This document shows positions 10,237 through 22,130 of a DNA stretch of 64,000 nucleotides, piece after piece. The notes under the pieces were generated by a model. The model was given only the letters and a program-made list of their open reading frames with translations, had not been told where the DNA came from and searched no databases. Location: positions 1,426,001-1,490,000 of the forward strand of contig OY723317.1 in NCBI GenBank assembly GCA_963210315.1, read 5' to 3'. This DNA comes from Rhynchopus euleeides (lineage: Eukaryota > Euglenozoa > Diplonemea > Diplonemida > Diplonemidae). Position numbers and translations under genes: made by a program. The first letter of the stretch is position 1. Every line of letters starts with the position of its first letter.

Positions 10237-11005
10237 GTAAACCCCCCCCACGTATATTATTTACCTCATCTATTATTTACATTTCGCCTATTATTTACGA
10301 ATTCGCCTATTATTTACGAATTCGTATTATTTACATCGCCTTTATTTTTTTCTGGGGGGAGGGGAGTGACCCGTTGGTGGACCACCAGAGGGGTCGACTC
10401 AGCCCCACTGTCCCACCTCCTCCACCTCCGAGTCGGTCTCCACGAGAACGGCTTCGTCTTCGAAGCGCTGGAGATGGACCTCGGCTGAGACCGCCGCCTT
10501 CAGCGCTTCCGTTGTGAGTGTGCTGGCGACTGGCATGAGGGTGGCGAGTCGGGTGATGTGCGGGTCAGAACACTGCATACACGTAGTCCCAGAGTGTGTT
10601 CGCTGTGTGGGGGTATGCGGGCACTTCGGTGCCCTCAAGGAGACAGGCGTCCTTGCCCTGTTCCAGTATGCACAGTTGGGATGGAGTCTCTCCATACACA
10701 CCACCGGTGTAGGCGTGGCTCTGCCACGGGGATGGAGAGGTCCACGGCTTCCGGGTGGTTCAGAGCTCTAGCACATCTGGGCAATGCCAGACTCACACAA
10801 GCAAAGCGACATGCGCTTACCTATGGGCTTGTGTGGGTGTCCTCTCCTCTGATTCTGTGCAAAAAACGGGCTGTTCGTAAATAATGGGTGATCTTATTTA
10901 CAAATCGCCTATAATTTACGAAGAAATGAAAATCACCTATTATTTACGTTTTCGCCTATTATTTACCAAATAAATACGTAAATTATATACGCGGGGGGGG
11001 TTTAC
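10237..11005. mobile_element. TIR element with GTAAACCCCCCC ends and subterminal TATTATTTAC repeats (0.77 kb)
   Basis: The left end GTAAACCCCCCCCACGTATAT is mirrored by the right end ATATACGCGGGGGGGGTTTAC. Inside each end are several copies of CGCCTATTATTTACG, in opposite orientation on the two sides (10253-10345 and 10875-10985). The centre is GC-richer and has no recognised gene. Mirrored subterminal repeats are typical transposase-binding arrays of non-autonomous DNA transposons. I see no clear target duplication. The left flank is a run of TTTTTCTCACGC tandem repeats (10130-10225). Confidence 0.65.
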
Positions 11006-11985
11006 AGTGATTTTCTGGAAGGGAACTGCGGCTGATTTTGTGAATGCACAAATCAGGCCTGAGCGGGTCTGCAGGTCACCAGGTCGGCTGCGGGGTGGGT
11101 TGGTGCGGTGGGTTCATCGGCCACGCTACCCAGCTCCCCCCGACCTCTGCCCAGAGCCAGAAGCGCAGCACCCCGCGGCGTGAGAAGTACGATCACCGCA
11201 AGCAGATAGACCTTTTAGAAGTGTATGCTGCATACCGTGTCGCACAGCAGGTAATGGTTCTTCACGGTGAACCACAGGTCAACCAGCAGAACCAGGGATC
11301 CCCAGGAAGACGAAGCTGTCGAGGGCAAATCAGAACGAGATGAGGTGTGACTCGCCGTTCTTGAGGGCGGAATACCCCAGACTTGGCGCTCTGGACGACA
11401 TCCCCTGTGGAGTCGATCTCAGTCAGGAGGTGGTACAGCCTGGAACCTCTGTATATTGGTGTTCTCAGACATACTCACGTGAGCAACCTCAAAAATGGGG
11501 CCCAGTTTTTCGTTTTCACGGTAATAAAGCGATTTTACGGTTTTTTCTCACGGCGTGAAGAGAAAAAACGACCAAAAGGCGGTTTTGGCGTTCAAAAGTT
11601 GCGTATTGTGCAAGAAAAACATGTCATCACCTTGAAAAGTACGGTAAAATCGACTCGGTTGGGGTTCGACGGCCACTCGGGGCCTTCGGCCCCTCGTGGC
11701 CGTCTCACCCCACCTCGTCGATTTACCGTACTTTGTTTTCACGGTAATAAATAGTTATTTTCGCCAAGCTGGTTTCCAGAAATATTTTTTTTTGGGCGAA
11801 AAAAATATTTTTTCGCCACGGGGGATATCCACTGGCAGTGGCGGAGAAAAGGAAACCCAGAGCCCGTTTTGCTGGATACTTCCCTGAATCTCCACTGCAG
11901 TGCAGACACATGTCTGGTGGGATGCGGCCAGGCGGGGGAGTTGAGTTCCATGCGTGTGTGCCCCACGGAGGAGGTGCCCCGGACA
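11006..11985. other. Intergenic with repeat fragments and a long hairpin
   Basis: A plus-strand ORF at 11044-11343 (99 codons) is not convincing. A ~98-base palindrome lies at 11636-11733. AT-rich TTTTCGCCACGGG-type repeat remnants lie at 11755-11825. The rest, up to the stop of the next gene, shows nothing recognisable. Confidence 0.4.
11636..11733. repeat. Near-perfect 98-base palindrome (hairpin)
   Basis: The arm AAAGTACGGTAAAATCGAC pairs with GTCGATTTACCGTACTTT. The arms continue through ACGGCCAC and GTGGCCGT to a GGGGCC-TTC-GGCCCC tip. It could be an element end, a cruciform or an RNA hairpin; its function is unknown. Confidence 0.7.
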
Positions 11986-14900
11986 CTAGGAGGAGGCAAT
12001 CACCCGGCGCAGATCCTGGAGTGTGGCCTCCGGGATGATGTTCACCCACGTCTCCACCAGCTTCGAGCACTGCGGCCGCAGCTTCGCCTCCCTCACGCAC
12101 GGGATGTGGCTGGGGGCCAGCTCGGCGGCCTTGTCGGCAAGCACCTTGTTGAACTTGCTGTCCTTCCCGGTGGTTGCCTTCAGAAGCGAATCCATGAGGT
12201 ACCACGTGCCGAGGGTGACATGCCCAACAATCGACACGTCCCTGTGTGGTGGTGGGGTGTGGAATGGGGAGGGCGTGCGATCAGGCATGCGTGTCTCAAC
12301 ATGTTGCAGATGTGGCAGATGGTTGGCAGCGGTATTTCGGGGACCGCAGGGCAGGGAGAACGCCTTATGGCTCTTTGGAGTCGTCCCACATGCAAACGCT
12401 CAATCCCATCGGGGTGCACAAGCTCGGCATACTTCAGGCGCTTCTCCAGTGCGGCAACAACCTCGTGCAGGAAGCCACGCTCCACAAGCCGCAGTGCCTC
12501 TTCCTTCAGCGCCTCGATGTTGGTGCGCGAGAGGGTTTTCAGCGCTGTGAGCCTCTGGGAGTAACCCTGCTCCTTCTGTGAAGGGGTGTGTGTTGGCAGG
12601 GCTTGGGTGGGCTTCGGGCTGGCACAGAACAGTACAGTACAATGCGACACTACATGGCAGCAGAAGGGCGGTGCAGGAGACGTCGTGTCACTCACTGTGA
12701 CAACTCACTGTGAGGGATCTATCTCCCACTGATGCTATATAGTGACCCCGCTGGCGGCAGCACAACACACCTGTGTGTCGTAGTTGCTGTTGGCAACCGA
12801 CCGGCGCATGGGCACAGGTGTGGAGGGTGTGTCCGATGTCGTCTCGGTGGTGCGGGGGCGGGGCTGGGGAACCTTGCGCTCCTTCTCACGCGGCTCCTCC
12901 TCCCGGGCCGCACGCTCAGCCTCGCGCTGTGCCTCCTGTGCCCGTGCCGCAGCCTGTGCTGCCGACGGGGACACAGCAGGGGCAACCGTCCGCCCAAAGG
13001 TGCCGGAGCGTGCCTGTGTGTGGTGTGGGGTGGTGGGAAGGGCGTATTTGATTAAAAAAATAATCTACGAAGACACATGCATGCACGCCGACACAGGGCA
13101 GGAGTTGATGTGAAAACACCGCACAATACATGCCAGGAAACGAGTTGCATTGGAGGCGGTGGAGAAACTGCTGCATAGCACAGGCCGAAAACGAACTCTG
13201 CTGAATGCCTGCCTCCAGGATAGCCGACTACCTAACCTACTACCAAGCACACACGACAAACTCGATACAAGCCCCTACAGTGTAGGTCACACCGAGCTCC
13301 TTGCTCTCGATGTCCACCGCACGACGATCTCCACTGCAACACACGCCAGCATACCTCACGCAGCATGTCCACCATGCGTGCCTTGCCCTCAACAGCATCG
13401 GCCGCAGTCGGGGTGGCTTCAGAGCCAAGCTCCTGCAACGCGTTGTACACCGCAACGCGTGTTGTGAACGTCACATCGTTCTTGGGCCCCTCAGCCCTCC
13501 CAGAGATCCGCCCGTTGACGTCAACCAGGACCTGGTGGGGGGTGGCATTGTAGGGCGCAGCACGGCATGTGCGACAAGCAACAAACAGATGTGAGACACC
13601 TCCCAGCCAGGCAGGACACTTGACTAGAACACGACAGGGATCCCCCAACCCTCCGATTATCCGCGGGGCAAAAACTTCGTCCCGAGCCAAGCCCTAAGTG
13701 CCAGACCTCCCAAACCTTTATTCGCAAAACGTGCCCCCCCCCCCCCCCCTCTCCCCCCAGCCTCGCTGCATACCGTGGTGCCGAGCCTGCTGGAAGTCTC
13801 GCGGAGGTGGAGCTGTGCAGACTGTGCCTTCAGCACCCTGAACAGGGCGGCCAGCAGGGTGCCCAGCTCAAACTTCTCAACGCACTGGCGCTTCTCGAGG
13901 TCCGCCTGCATCTTCTTGGCATGCGCCTCGAAGTCGGAGATGTGCTTTTTCACCAGCATCTCAGTGAGCGCCTGCGCGGGGGCGAGCTTCTCAAGCGGGT
14001 TGTCCACAGGGTAGATCACACCGCCCTCCAGGGTGCGGGCATGCGCAGAGTTCCGCTGGCTCTCGATGTCGAGGTTAACCGACGTCGACCCAAAGAGCGA
14101 CCCGTTGAACACCGTCTTGGTGTACGACGCGACGTGCTTGATCTGCGCGAGCATCTCCACAGCGTCCACAGCCCCCCGTGTGGGGCACGACGCAGACCCC
14201 TCCGGGAGGCGATCCACAACACGCCCCAGCATCGGGTCGTACCACACCTCGTCCTCGAACAGCGAGATGGGTGCTGTCGAGAGGTATTGGGAGATGCTGG
14301 TCTGCTGCGACTTCACCTTCGCCATTGCGGATTCCGTGAGGACGTGCATGCGGAACACCGCGGCGTACTTCGTCCCCGACTTGTGGGAGGACACCGGCTG
14401 CACGTTGGAGTGCGTGAGGAAGGTGGCGAAGCACTCCAGCACCACCTCATCCTCCGACACCTGCAGCATGTCGCGGAGGCGCGACTCGAGCTCGGTGGAG
14501 GTGAACTTGTCGAAGAGTGCCCCGTCGGATTTCTTCACATCCGTAAACCGGTAGATCTGCGACGACGCCAGCGGGAACAGCACGGCGCGGAACGTCTTGA
14601 TGGGCGCCGCATCCCCTGAATACGCAGGACCCTGCGCAATCCGGAAGAACCTGGGCACCTTCCACTCGTCGTACACCACGCCCTGAGGGTCTGCCTCCTC
14701 GATGGAGGCAGCAATCGCAAGCCTGACACGCAGCGCTGCCGCAAGCGTCTGAAGCTGAGAGATGTTGCGGTGCCCATCAGAGACACACGCCCTCTTGAGG
14801 AATGGGGACGACTTGACATATGTGTCGAGGAGCGAGGAGTGGAATGCGGTTCCCGTGACCCGGCACAGCACAAAGCCTTCCCGAAGAGGGTTGGGCTGCA

Positions 14901-15480
14901 CGGTCCCCGGGAGGGCGAATTTCGCGCATGTCTTGGGGTCCTCCGTCAGCTGCAGGAAGGCGACCATCTCCTTCTGCGTCGGGAAGGATATGGTGGCCTT
15001 CCACTGGCTGCGGGTCAGCTCCACATCCTTCAGCTCGTCCTCCTTGATCTGCTTCTGCAGCTGTGCCTTGCGTGCTGCCAGAGAGGCCCGCTCCTCCACA
15101 ATCTCCTCATCCGTCTTGCCCTCCACGTCCACCTCCTGGTCCAGCTCCTCGTTGTGGAGGTCCTCAACATGCCCCTTCTTCACCGACACGGTCTGTGTCT
15201 CCCCCAGGATTTCCAGCGTGCCCTGCAGCTCCCCGCCGCACTCTGCCAGCAGGCTTTGCAGTGCGGTGGCCTTCTCAGACAGGCCCGCGTCGTCAGCCAT
15301 CCCATCCCAATCGCTCCCGCCGCCGCTGGGCAGGAAGGTGATCTCCAGCTCCGCCTCCTCAGCCACGTAGAAAAAGTGGCCTGCGAGCTGTGCGTTAAGT
15401 CGGTGCGGGGATACACTGTCCGCCCCACTGCTGGGCAGCGCGATCCCCGCAGCCATCGGGGTGTCTGGGTCGGTCCCCAT
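11986..15480 (-). CDS. Unknown ~850-aa multi-exon protein with CID-like C-terminus
   Basis: Proposed exons, minus strand: 15480-13774, 13531-13355, 13013-12771, 12575 to about 12395, and 12241-11986. The first three introns are GT-AG and phase 0; donors include GTATGCAG and GTATGCTG, and acceptors follow C-rich tracts. The fourth donor is not resolved. The ATG at 15480 (MGTDPDTPMAAG) follows a CCCTCCCGCTTCAG acceptor by eight bases, suggesting an upstream or trans-splice site. Exon 1 contains a charged coiled coil (EEIVEERASLAARKAQLQKQ) and a large unrecognised globular region. The last exons (YSQRLTALKTLSRTNIEALK ... GTWYLMDSLLKAT ... KLRPQCSKLVETWV) follow the helix pattern of RNA polymerase II CTD-interacting domains (PCF11/SCAF/RPRD type), which would imply a role in transcript processing. 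The CID assignment is inference. Confidence 0.55.
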
Positions 15481-17129
15481 CGTGACGCCTGAAGCGGGAG
15501 GGGCCGTGAAGTGGGTGTGGTTTGGCTTGGGGAATACAACGTGCATTATATTTGGCTTTCGCTCTGTGTCACCGTGCGTCAAGCTAATGTCACTTTACAG
15601 GCCGCCAGTGATGTGATGTGGCTCACGTTTCCTCACGGGTCTGCACTTCTGAGCGAAGGCCCTCGTGACCTAGCAACTGCCTATACAGAGGGGTCGATGA
15701 CAAGAGTTGCGTCCCAGGGTGCTGATTGGGTGCGGGAGGGGGAGGGGGCAGGTGGCTATAGAGTGATACTCCAATCCCTCACGTTTCCACGTTCAAACGG
15801 GGTGGTAGGTAGCTATCCCCTCCCCCCCTCTCCCCCCCTCTTCTCTCCCAACCCAATGGCTTGCTTGGAATCCAATGTGACTTGAACAGGGTGGGCGGGG
15901 GGAGGCAGTTGAAGAAAACTGTCCAGAGGGATCCCTATATAAATCCCTATCGGAGGAGGGGGGAGGGAGGGGTGATTTTTTTTTTGCTTAGTTTGTCGAC
16001 AGCCCAGCTGGCTGCTGTTCAGACAGCCAGGCAGTGTGCCGCACGCAATATCTGCCCTGTCTCGGGCGTGGCTTATTGTTTTGAACGTTTTGAGCGGTCT
16101 TTTTTGGCGTGTTTCTTCTTATTAAAAAAATATCCTATATACGACCCACCATAGCTGGTAAACAAAGGTAACCCGGCTCCAGCTTTCCCACCCACCCCCC
16201 CCCCCTCCCCCTCCCCTTCCCCTTCCCAGCCTACATCCCATTGCCTAACGTTAGATAACCTCCTCGACCGGCACCCCATCCGTTGTTCAGGAACACGGGG
16301 GGGGATGGCGGGTGGGGGAGAGGGGGGATGGTGGGGGCGGAAAATAAAACGGCAGATGTAGATGGGGGGGAGAAGAAGGCTGCAGTCCACTTCACGTCAC
16401 TTCACTTCATTTCGCTCAACATGCAGGAAATAATGTGTCCGAGAGATCTAGCGCTATGATCGGAGGAACGGCGGGGGGTGGGGAGATCCACTCCCCGGGG
16501 GGGTTTGATCGTCGAGAGGGAATGGAAAAGTAAATCTCCCAGCACCTTCTCGCAATGTTAGTCCTTTTTGTAGTCACTACACCAGATATCCCCGGGGGGG
16601 GGGGGGGGTTGGGGGAGGGTGGTGTGGCGATAAAGAAAACGCCTTGAGAAGACTGAAACTAGAATGGGGAGCCGTGCAAACCCGGGGGGGGCTTGCTTTC
16701 CCCCACGACTGATTGTTACTTTATGCAGTGGGGAGGAGGGGGGTGGGGGAGGGGGGGGGGGAAAGGGGGCGGGGGCGGGGGCGGGGGGGGATAATGCTTT
16801 GCTAGGCTTTTATTGTGCATTACCACCACCACCACCACCCCCCACCCCCCACCCCACCCCACCCCCCCACTCCGGCACAATAAATAATGAAGAAAAATCA
16901 GCACGCAACGGAATGCCCTATATATTCCTCCCTCACTGAAGGCATATTGCAGCCTTCAGCTTGTGTTGTGTGTGTGTTGGTTACCGCCTTGCTCATCGGT
17001 ATAGATCTCCCTCTTCCCTTTAAAGAAAACGAGGGGGGGGTGGGATCGGGGGTGTGAGGTGTTGGAGCAGTGGAGCGGCGGTGGTCTGGCATATCGTGGA
17101 ATCACGATCATATGGTGATGGCACACAGA
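15481..17129. other. Intergenic, repeats only
   Basis: C/T-rich tracts (16180-16225), a G14 run (16594-16608), a copy of the TTTGATCGTCGAGAG repeat family (16501-16595), G-rich sequence at 16736-16790, and CCA/C tracts at 16820-16870. No gene recognised. The 3' region of HSP90 lies at the right end. Confidence 0.45.
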
Positions 17130-19238
17130 TTAGTCCACCTCCTCCATCTTCGACTCACCCTCGTCCTCAGCGGCGGTGGTGTCGGCCACGACAGGCACGT
17201 CCTCCTCGTCGTCGTCGTCGATGCTCAGCCCCAGCTTGATCATGCGGTGGATGCGCTCGGCGTACGACGAGGGGTCCTCCAGGGAGAAGCCCGAGGTCAG
17301 CAGAGAGGTCTCGTGCAGCAGCAGGACAAGGTCCTTCACGGTCTTGTCGTTGGCGTCGCTGTCGGCCTTGGCCTTCAGCGTCTTCACGATGGGGTGGGCG
17401 GGGTTGATCTCCATCGTCTTCTTCGACTGCATGTAGCTCGAGGTGGAGTTGTCGCGCAGGGCCTGCATCTTCATGATCTGCTCCATGTGTGCGCTCCAGC
17501 CGTACTCCGAGGTGACCAGGATGCAGGGGGCCTGGGCCAGACGGTCGCTGAGCATCACCTTCTCGACCTTGTCGCCCAGGATGTCCTTCATCGTCTTGCA
17601 CAGGGTCTCGTACGACACCTTCTCCTCCTCGCGCTTCTTCTTCTCCTCCTCCGTCTCCTCGAAGGTCAGGCCCTCCTTGGTGACGCAGCGGAACTTCTTG
17701 TCCTCGTACTCCTTCATCTGCTGCATGGCGTACTCGTCGATGGGGTCAGTCATCAGCAGCACCTCGTAGCCGCGCTTCTTGCACTGCTCGATGAAGGGGG
17801 AGTTCTCCAGCTTGCCCTTGCTCTCGCCGGTGATGTAGTACAGCTCCTTCTGGCCCTCCTTCATGCGGGTCACGTAGTCCTTCAGGGAGGTCATCTCGTC
17901 ACCGCTCTTGGTGCTGTAGTAGCGCAGGAACTCGCTCAGCTTCTTGCGGTTCTGCGAGTCCTCGTGGATCCCGAGCTTCACGTTCTTCCCGAAGTGCTCG
18001 TAGAACTTGGCGTAGTCCTCCTTGTTCTCCGACATCTCCTCGAACATCTCCACCACCTTCTTCACGATGTTCTTGCGGATCACCTTCAGGATCTTGTTCT
18101 GCTGCAGGTTCTCACGCGAGATGTTGAGGGGCAGGTCCTCGCTGTCGACAATACCCTTCACGAAGGACAGCCACTCGGGGATCAGGTCCTCGCAGTTGTC
18201 CATGATGAACACACGGCGCACGTACAGCTTGATGTTGTTCTTCTTCTTGTTGGGCTCGAACTGGTCGAAGGGCGCGCGGCGCGGGATAAACAGCATGGCA
18301 CGGAACTCCAGCTGGCCCTCCACAGCGAAGTGCTTCACAGCCAGGTGGTCCTCCCAGTCGTTGGAGATGGCCTTGTAGAACGACGCGTACTCCTCCTTCG
18401 TGATCTCCTTGGGGTCACGGGTCCACAGCGGCTTGTTCTTGTTCAGCTTCTCCATCTCCTTCGTCACCTCCTTGACCTTCTTAGTCTTCTTCTCCTTCTC
18501 CTTCACCTCCTCCTTCTTGGGCTCGTCCTCCTCGCCCTCCTTCTTCTCCTCCTCGTCCTTCTTCTCCTCCTCCTCCTCGGCCTCGTCGTCCGTCACCTCC
18601 TTCTCGGTGGTCTTCTCAACCTCCAGCTCGATGTCGTAGCCGATGAACTCGCTGTGCTTCTTCACCAGGTCCTTGATGCGCTTCTCCTCAAGGTACTCCA
18701 GCTGGTCGTCCTTCAGGTGGCACACGATGCGGGTACCACGCTTCAGCTCGGGGTCCTCGTGCTTCGCCACGGTGAAGGTCCCGCCGGCAGCGGACTCCCA
18801 GATGTGGCACTCGTCGTCGTTGTTCTTCGACACCACCGTCACCTTGTCGCTCACCAGGTAGGCGGAGTAGAAACCCACACCGAACTGCCCGATCATCGAC
18901 ATGTCGGCACCAGCCTCCAGGGCCTCCATGAAGGCCTTGGTGCCGGAGCGCGCGATCGTCCCGAGGTTGTTCACCAGGTCAGCCTTGGTCATCCCCACAC
19001 CGGTGTCGGTGATGGTGATCGTCTTGTTGGCCTTGTCGGCCACAATCTGGATGTGCATGCGCTCCTCCTCGCCCAGGGCCTCCTTGTCCACCAGGGACAT
19101 GTGGCGGATCTTGTCAAGCGCATCGCTCGAGTTGGAGATCAGCTCACGCAGGAAGATCTCCTTGTTGGAGTAGAAGGTGTTGATGATCAGGCTCATCAGC
19201 TGGTTGATCTCCGCCTGGAACGCGAATGTCTCCGCCAT
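17130..19238 (-). CDS. HSP90: Cytosolic heat shock protein 90 (HSP90/HSP83)
   Basis: 702 residues, intronless and full length. The N-terminal GHKL ATPase domain shows [26 protein letters not shown], and [13 protein letters not shown], with GTRI further on. A charged Glu/Lys linker lies at about 215-280. The middle domain carries [18 protein letters not shown] and the catalytic-loop arginine in [15 protein letters not shown]. The dimerisation domain is followed by an acidic tail ending MEEVD, the docking motif for TPR co-chaperones, so it is the cytosolic paralogue. Context GCAACCATGG fits a strong start. A pyrimidine-rich CCTCTCCACCGCAG lies ~40 bases upstream, a likely cis- or trans-splice acceptor. 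Codon use is strongly GC-ending. [21 protein letters not shown] resembles kinetoplastid HSP83 (from memory). Confidence 0.98.
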   Translation of the reverse strand: MAETFAFQAEINQLMSLIINTFYSNKEIFLRELISNSSDALDKIRHMSLVDKEALGEEERMHIQIVADKANKTITITDTGVGMTKADLVNNLGTIARSGTKAFMEALEAGADMSMIGQFGVGFYSAYLVSDKVTVVSKNNDDECHIWESAAGGTFTVAKHEDPELKRGTRIVCHLKDDQLEYLEEKRIKDLVKKHSEFIGYDIELEVEKTTEKEVTDDEAEEEEEKKDEEEKKEGEEDEPKKEEVKEKEKKTKKVKEVTKEMEKLNKNKPLWTRDPKEITKEEYASFYKAISNDWEDHLAVKHFAVEGQLEFRAMLFIPRRAPFDQFEPNKKKNNIKLYVRRVFIMDNCEDLIPEWLSFVKGIVDSEDLPLNISRENLQQNKILKVIRKNIVKKVVEMFEEMSENKEDYAKFYEHFGKNVKLGIHEDSQNRKKLSEFLRYYSTKSGDEMTSLKDYVTRMKEGQKELYYITGESKGKLENSPFIEQCKKRGYEVLLMTDPIDEYAMQQMKEYEDKKFRCVTKEGLTFEETEEEKKKREEEKVSYETLCKTMKDILGDKVEKVMLSDRLAQAPCILVTSEYGWSAHMEQIMKMQALRDNSTSSYMQSKKTMEINPAHPIVKTLKAKADSDANDKTVKDLVLLLHETSLLTSGFSLEDPSSYAERIHRMIKLGLSIDDDDEEDVPVVADTTAAEDEGESKMEEVD

Positions 19239-19572
19239 GGTTGCGAGCTTTTTTTTGTGAAACTAGAAAAACTATATTACCTGCGGTGGAGAGGGGTGGG
19301 GTGGCCGTGGCAGTTGCAGTGACTTGGGTGCGGCGGGACACAGGGAAGGGGGGCGAGATCCAAGCGAATGGGGCGGTAAACAAAATCAAACTCGTACAAA
19401 AAAAATCGCTTCCATCTGCCGTCTATCTTCCGACAAGAAGTCCAAACGCCACGGTGGGCCATGCAGCGAGCAGCAAGGGAAGGAGCTAGGTACTGCGCAC
19501 GAGAAAACGAGAATATATACTCAGGCCACTGTCTGGACAGCGGCCTCACACACTCAGATGCACCCCGCCAGC
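19239..19572 (-). promoter_or_regulatory. HSP90 5' flank with probable splice acceptor
   Basis: On the minus strand the sequence just upstream of the HSP90 leader is CCACCCCTCTCCACCGCAG followed by GTAATATAG; the AG is the only strong acceptor before the ATG. TATATATTC occurs further upstream (about 19512). I see no clear array of heat-shock elements. The interval ends at the stop codon of the next minus-strand gene, leaving about 330 bases for any promoter. Confidence 0.35.
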
Positions 19573-21580
19573 TTATTGGCTGCGGGACTCAGACTTGCGC
19601 CTCCGGCGGCAGCAGATGACTGCCATGCATAGGACCTTCAGCATCACCAGCGCGATGAAGACAATCGGCAATTCGGTGCGTTCGAACTCCGATGCGCTGT
19701 ACATCAGGACACGGCACACGGCACGTTCACCCCGGCTCGCAGCGAGCGACACAATCTCCTTCGCCAGCTCAGGGATGTTGTCGTTGCTGTGCAAGGTGTG
19801 CACCGTCGAACCCATGAGGGTCGAGTTTGTAGCTGGCTTCGTCAGCTTGCACCCAGGCTGGTCCAGCACTGCGATCCGGTACCCCCCGCCCACGGCGAGG
19901 TCGTCCATCGTCTTCGCAAGGAGGGTTGCCACCTCCTCATTCCGTGTGCTGTTGGCCAGTTCGTAGGCCACGCTGTGCGACTCGCCCGTCACCACATCAA
20001 GCATGACAGCGGCAGGGTGGCTGTGGGTCGGGTGAGTGTACAGAATGCGCCACACCCGCCCTCTGGCCAGACCACCAAAGCAATGTGGGGGAACAAGGGG
20101 CAAGAAAGAACACGCAAGACAACCCCAGCCCTGAAAATAAATGCAGCAAGAAGGCATGCGCAGTGGCAACAGGCACTGTTCAAACGCAATGTCACCACAT
20201 GGTTCACGAACTCATGCGTCAAACCATGCATCATACCTTGCATGGTCGTCGTCGATTGAGCGCTTGATTCCCAGCAAGCTCGGCAGGATCGCTGCATCCA
20301 CACCGACATGCACCATGAAGATCGGGAACTTGTTGCTGCTGATGAACTGCTCCAGTGCCACTGTTGTCGTCACCGGGTCGCGCCCTTGTGTCCTGCATGG
20401 GGCATTGCATGCGCATCCAACAAAACCCAAAACCAGGGGTCGGCACCAAACTGTAGTTGCCGGATACGGATACCGCTCACGACGCGGTAGACGGGGACCC
20501 AGCTAGTCGGGTTTGACGAGTCGAAATGCAGTCCGAGACTCGATGACCACGTCGTGCTGCCCTGCCCACCGCCACCACCACCTCCCCACCCCAGGGCCCC
20601 ACCTGAAAAGCCGTGTCCCTGAATCACAAAGGCGCGCCCTGTTCGCCGTGCACTGTTCAAAGCAAAGCCATACCCGACACGACGCAACCAGTGCTGCGCA
20701 GACCCGTTGAACTGGAGAACGTTCGGCTCCCCAGACAGGAGTCGCTGTGAGACCTGGCTCATGATATGCAGGCGGTTGAACTTTACAGAGTCGCTGGCTC
20801 TGTCGGGGCCGGACTTCCTGTGCGAGAGCGTGGGTAGTAAAAAGCACAAAGCACAAAGAGAATGGGCACGGCACAGAGACGCCTCCATTCCCCACCCCTC
20901 CTTGGCTATCAATGTAATGAACACCCGGCGATACCGCCCCCCTCCCGAACCCAGCTGGAACAACACACCCTGCCACCACCACCCCGTGCCTTCCAGCACC
21001 CATCCGTGCATACCGGGGCTGCAGGATGTTGGTGTTCAGGCCGACAGCTGAGCCGAACAGCCCCCATGACGCATAGGGGCTTGCCACGTCGACAAACACC
21101 TTCTGTGTCGCCTTGGGCGGTGTGTTGTGCCGCAGATAGGTCTGGGCCATCTTCCTTGTCAAGGCCAAGGCATCTCTGTCTGATTCGAATACCCGCTGCA
21201 GCCCGTCCCGCGAATCAGCACTGACGTACACAGCAGGGAAAGTGGGGAAGAGGAAGTAACCCTCACCCTTGCGAGGGCGGTTCCCCTTGTATGGCACAGC
21301 AGGGTCCGGTTTGAGCAGCAGGTCGTTAGTGTAGGCATACGCTGCAAGGCACCTGTGCGCATGGGGAATGGGGTGGGTATGCGGGAGTGGGGCCGAAATT
21401 AAACACAAGCAAAACTATCTGTGCCCCCACTGGACCGTAAAGTGACAGCAACAAACGAGACAACAAACCAATTGCTGCAGGAGTCAGAAATGCTACCAAG
21501 AGGCAGGCCCGCCCAACATACGTGAATACAGCGAGCGCGACAAACTGGTTCACCGTATTCCGGCTCACATTGAAACTCAT
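19573..21580 (-). CDS. Unknown multi-exon membrane protein with C-terminal transmembrane anchor
   Basis: Proposed exons, minus strand: 21580-21522, 21352-21014, 20817 to about 20455, about 20390-20237, and 20020-19573. Donors are GTATG-like and consistently phase 2; acceptors are CAG. The joined protein starts MSFNVSRNTVNQFVALAVF and continues TCLAAYAYTNDLLLK, giving a signal peptide or anchor across the first junction. It then has a soluble region with GEGYFLFPTFPAVYVSA, KVFVDVASPYASWGLFGSAV and KFPIFMVHVGVDAAILPSLL. Near the C-terminus is a 20-residue membrane span (LPIVFIALVMLKVLCMAVIC) followed by a basic tail (CRRRRKSESRSQ). I do not recognise the family. Topology suggests a type I or two-pass secretory-pathway protein. 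The third donor is uncertain, and upstream exons beyond 21580 are possible. Confidence 0.55.
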
Positions 21581-22130
21581 GCCACCGACAGGGCGCACGG
21601 CGGCGGGATCGTGTAGGTAACCCCTGCCCTGCCCAGCAGGAACAGGCCTGCACCACAATGTGCCACCTGGGGACGGCGTGTGACGTGGCGTGGTGGTTTG
21701 GAAAGGGGGTTTGATCGTCGAGAGTGAATGGAAACGGTTTGGAAGGGGGGTAGTGAAATCAAATTTGAAGGGAGCACAAGAATGTTTGGAGGGGGGGGGG
21801 TATTGAAATAGAAGTCGAAGGAAGCACAAGAATAGTCTCCCTTCACTCGTTATGCAGGCTATATCCGGCCTGTGTTGTGATTTGTGCGTCAAGGCATCCA
21901 TGTGTGGAAATGTGTGCGAAACAAGTGCCTATCATTGAGGACAGATTCAAAAGGAAACGAAAGGGGGGGATTTGATCGTCGAGACTGGATGGAAAAGTAA
22001 GTCAAGGAACGAAAGGGGGGAGGGGGGGGGATGTGATTGTCGAGAGTGAAATGTCGAAGCAGTCGGCTCTGAGGGATGCGGACATTCAGGATATGTTCCA
22101 ACGGGCCGTCCGGCGGTGCTTGTGAAGTCA
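21581..22130. repeat. Cluster of dispersed poly(G)-headed short repeats
   Basis: Holds TTTGATCGTCGAGAGTGAA copies at 21711 and 21971 and a variant (TGATTGTCGAGAGTGAA) near 22033. It also has two copies of a second family, GTGAAAT...GAAGGGAGCACAAGAA (about 21752-21783 and 21800-21832), each preceded by a G tract. The same second family recurs at 23125-23160 and, inverted, at 46192-46240. Confidence 0.6.

Noticed and set aside
13801..14619. Plus-strand ORFs opposite the 11986-15480 gene
   Set aside because: Arg/His-rich shadows of the minus-strand exon, which has better composition and splice sites.
17070..19322. 750-codon plus-strand ORF antisense to HSP90
   Set aside because: Leucine/valine-rich shadow of the GC-ending codons of HSP90; no independent features.
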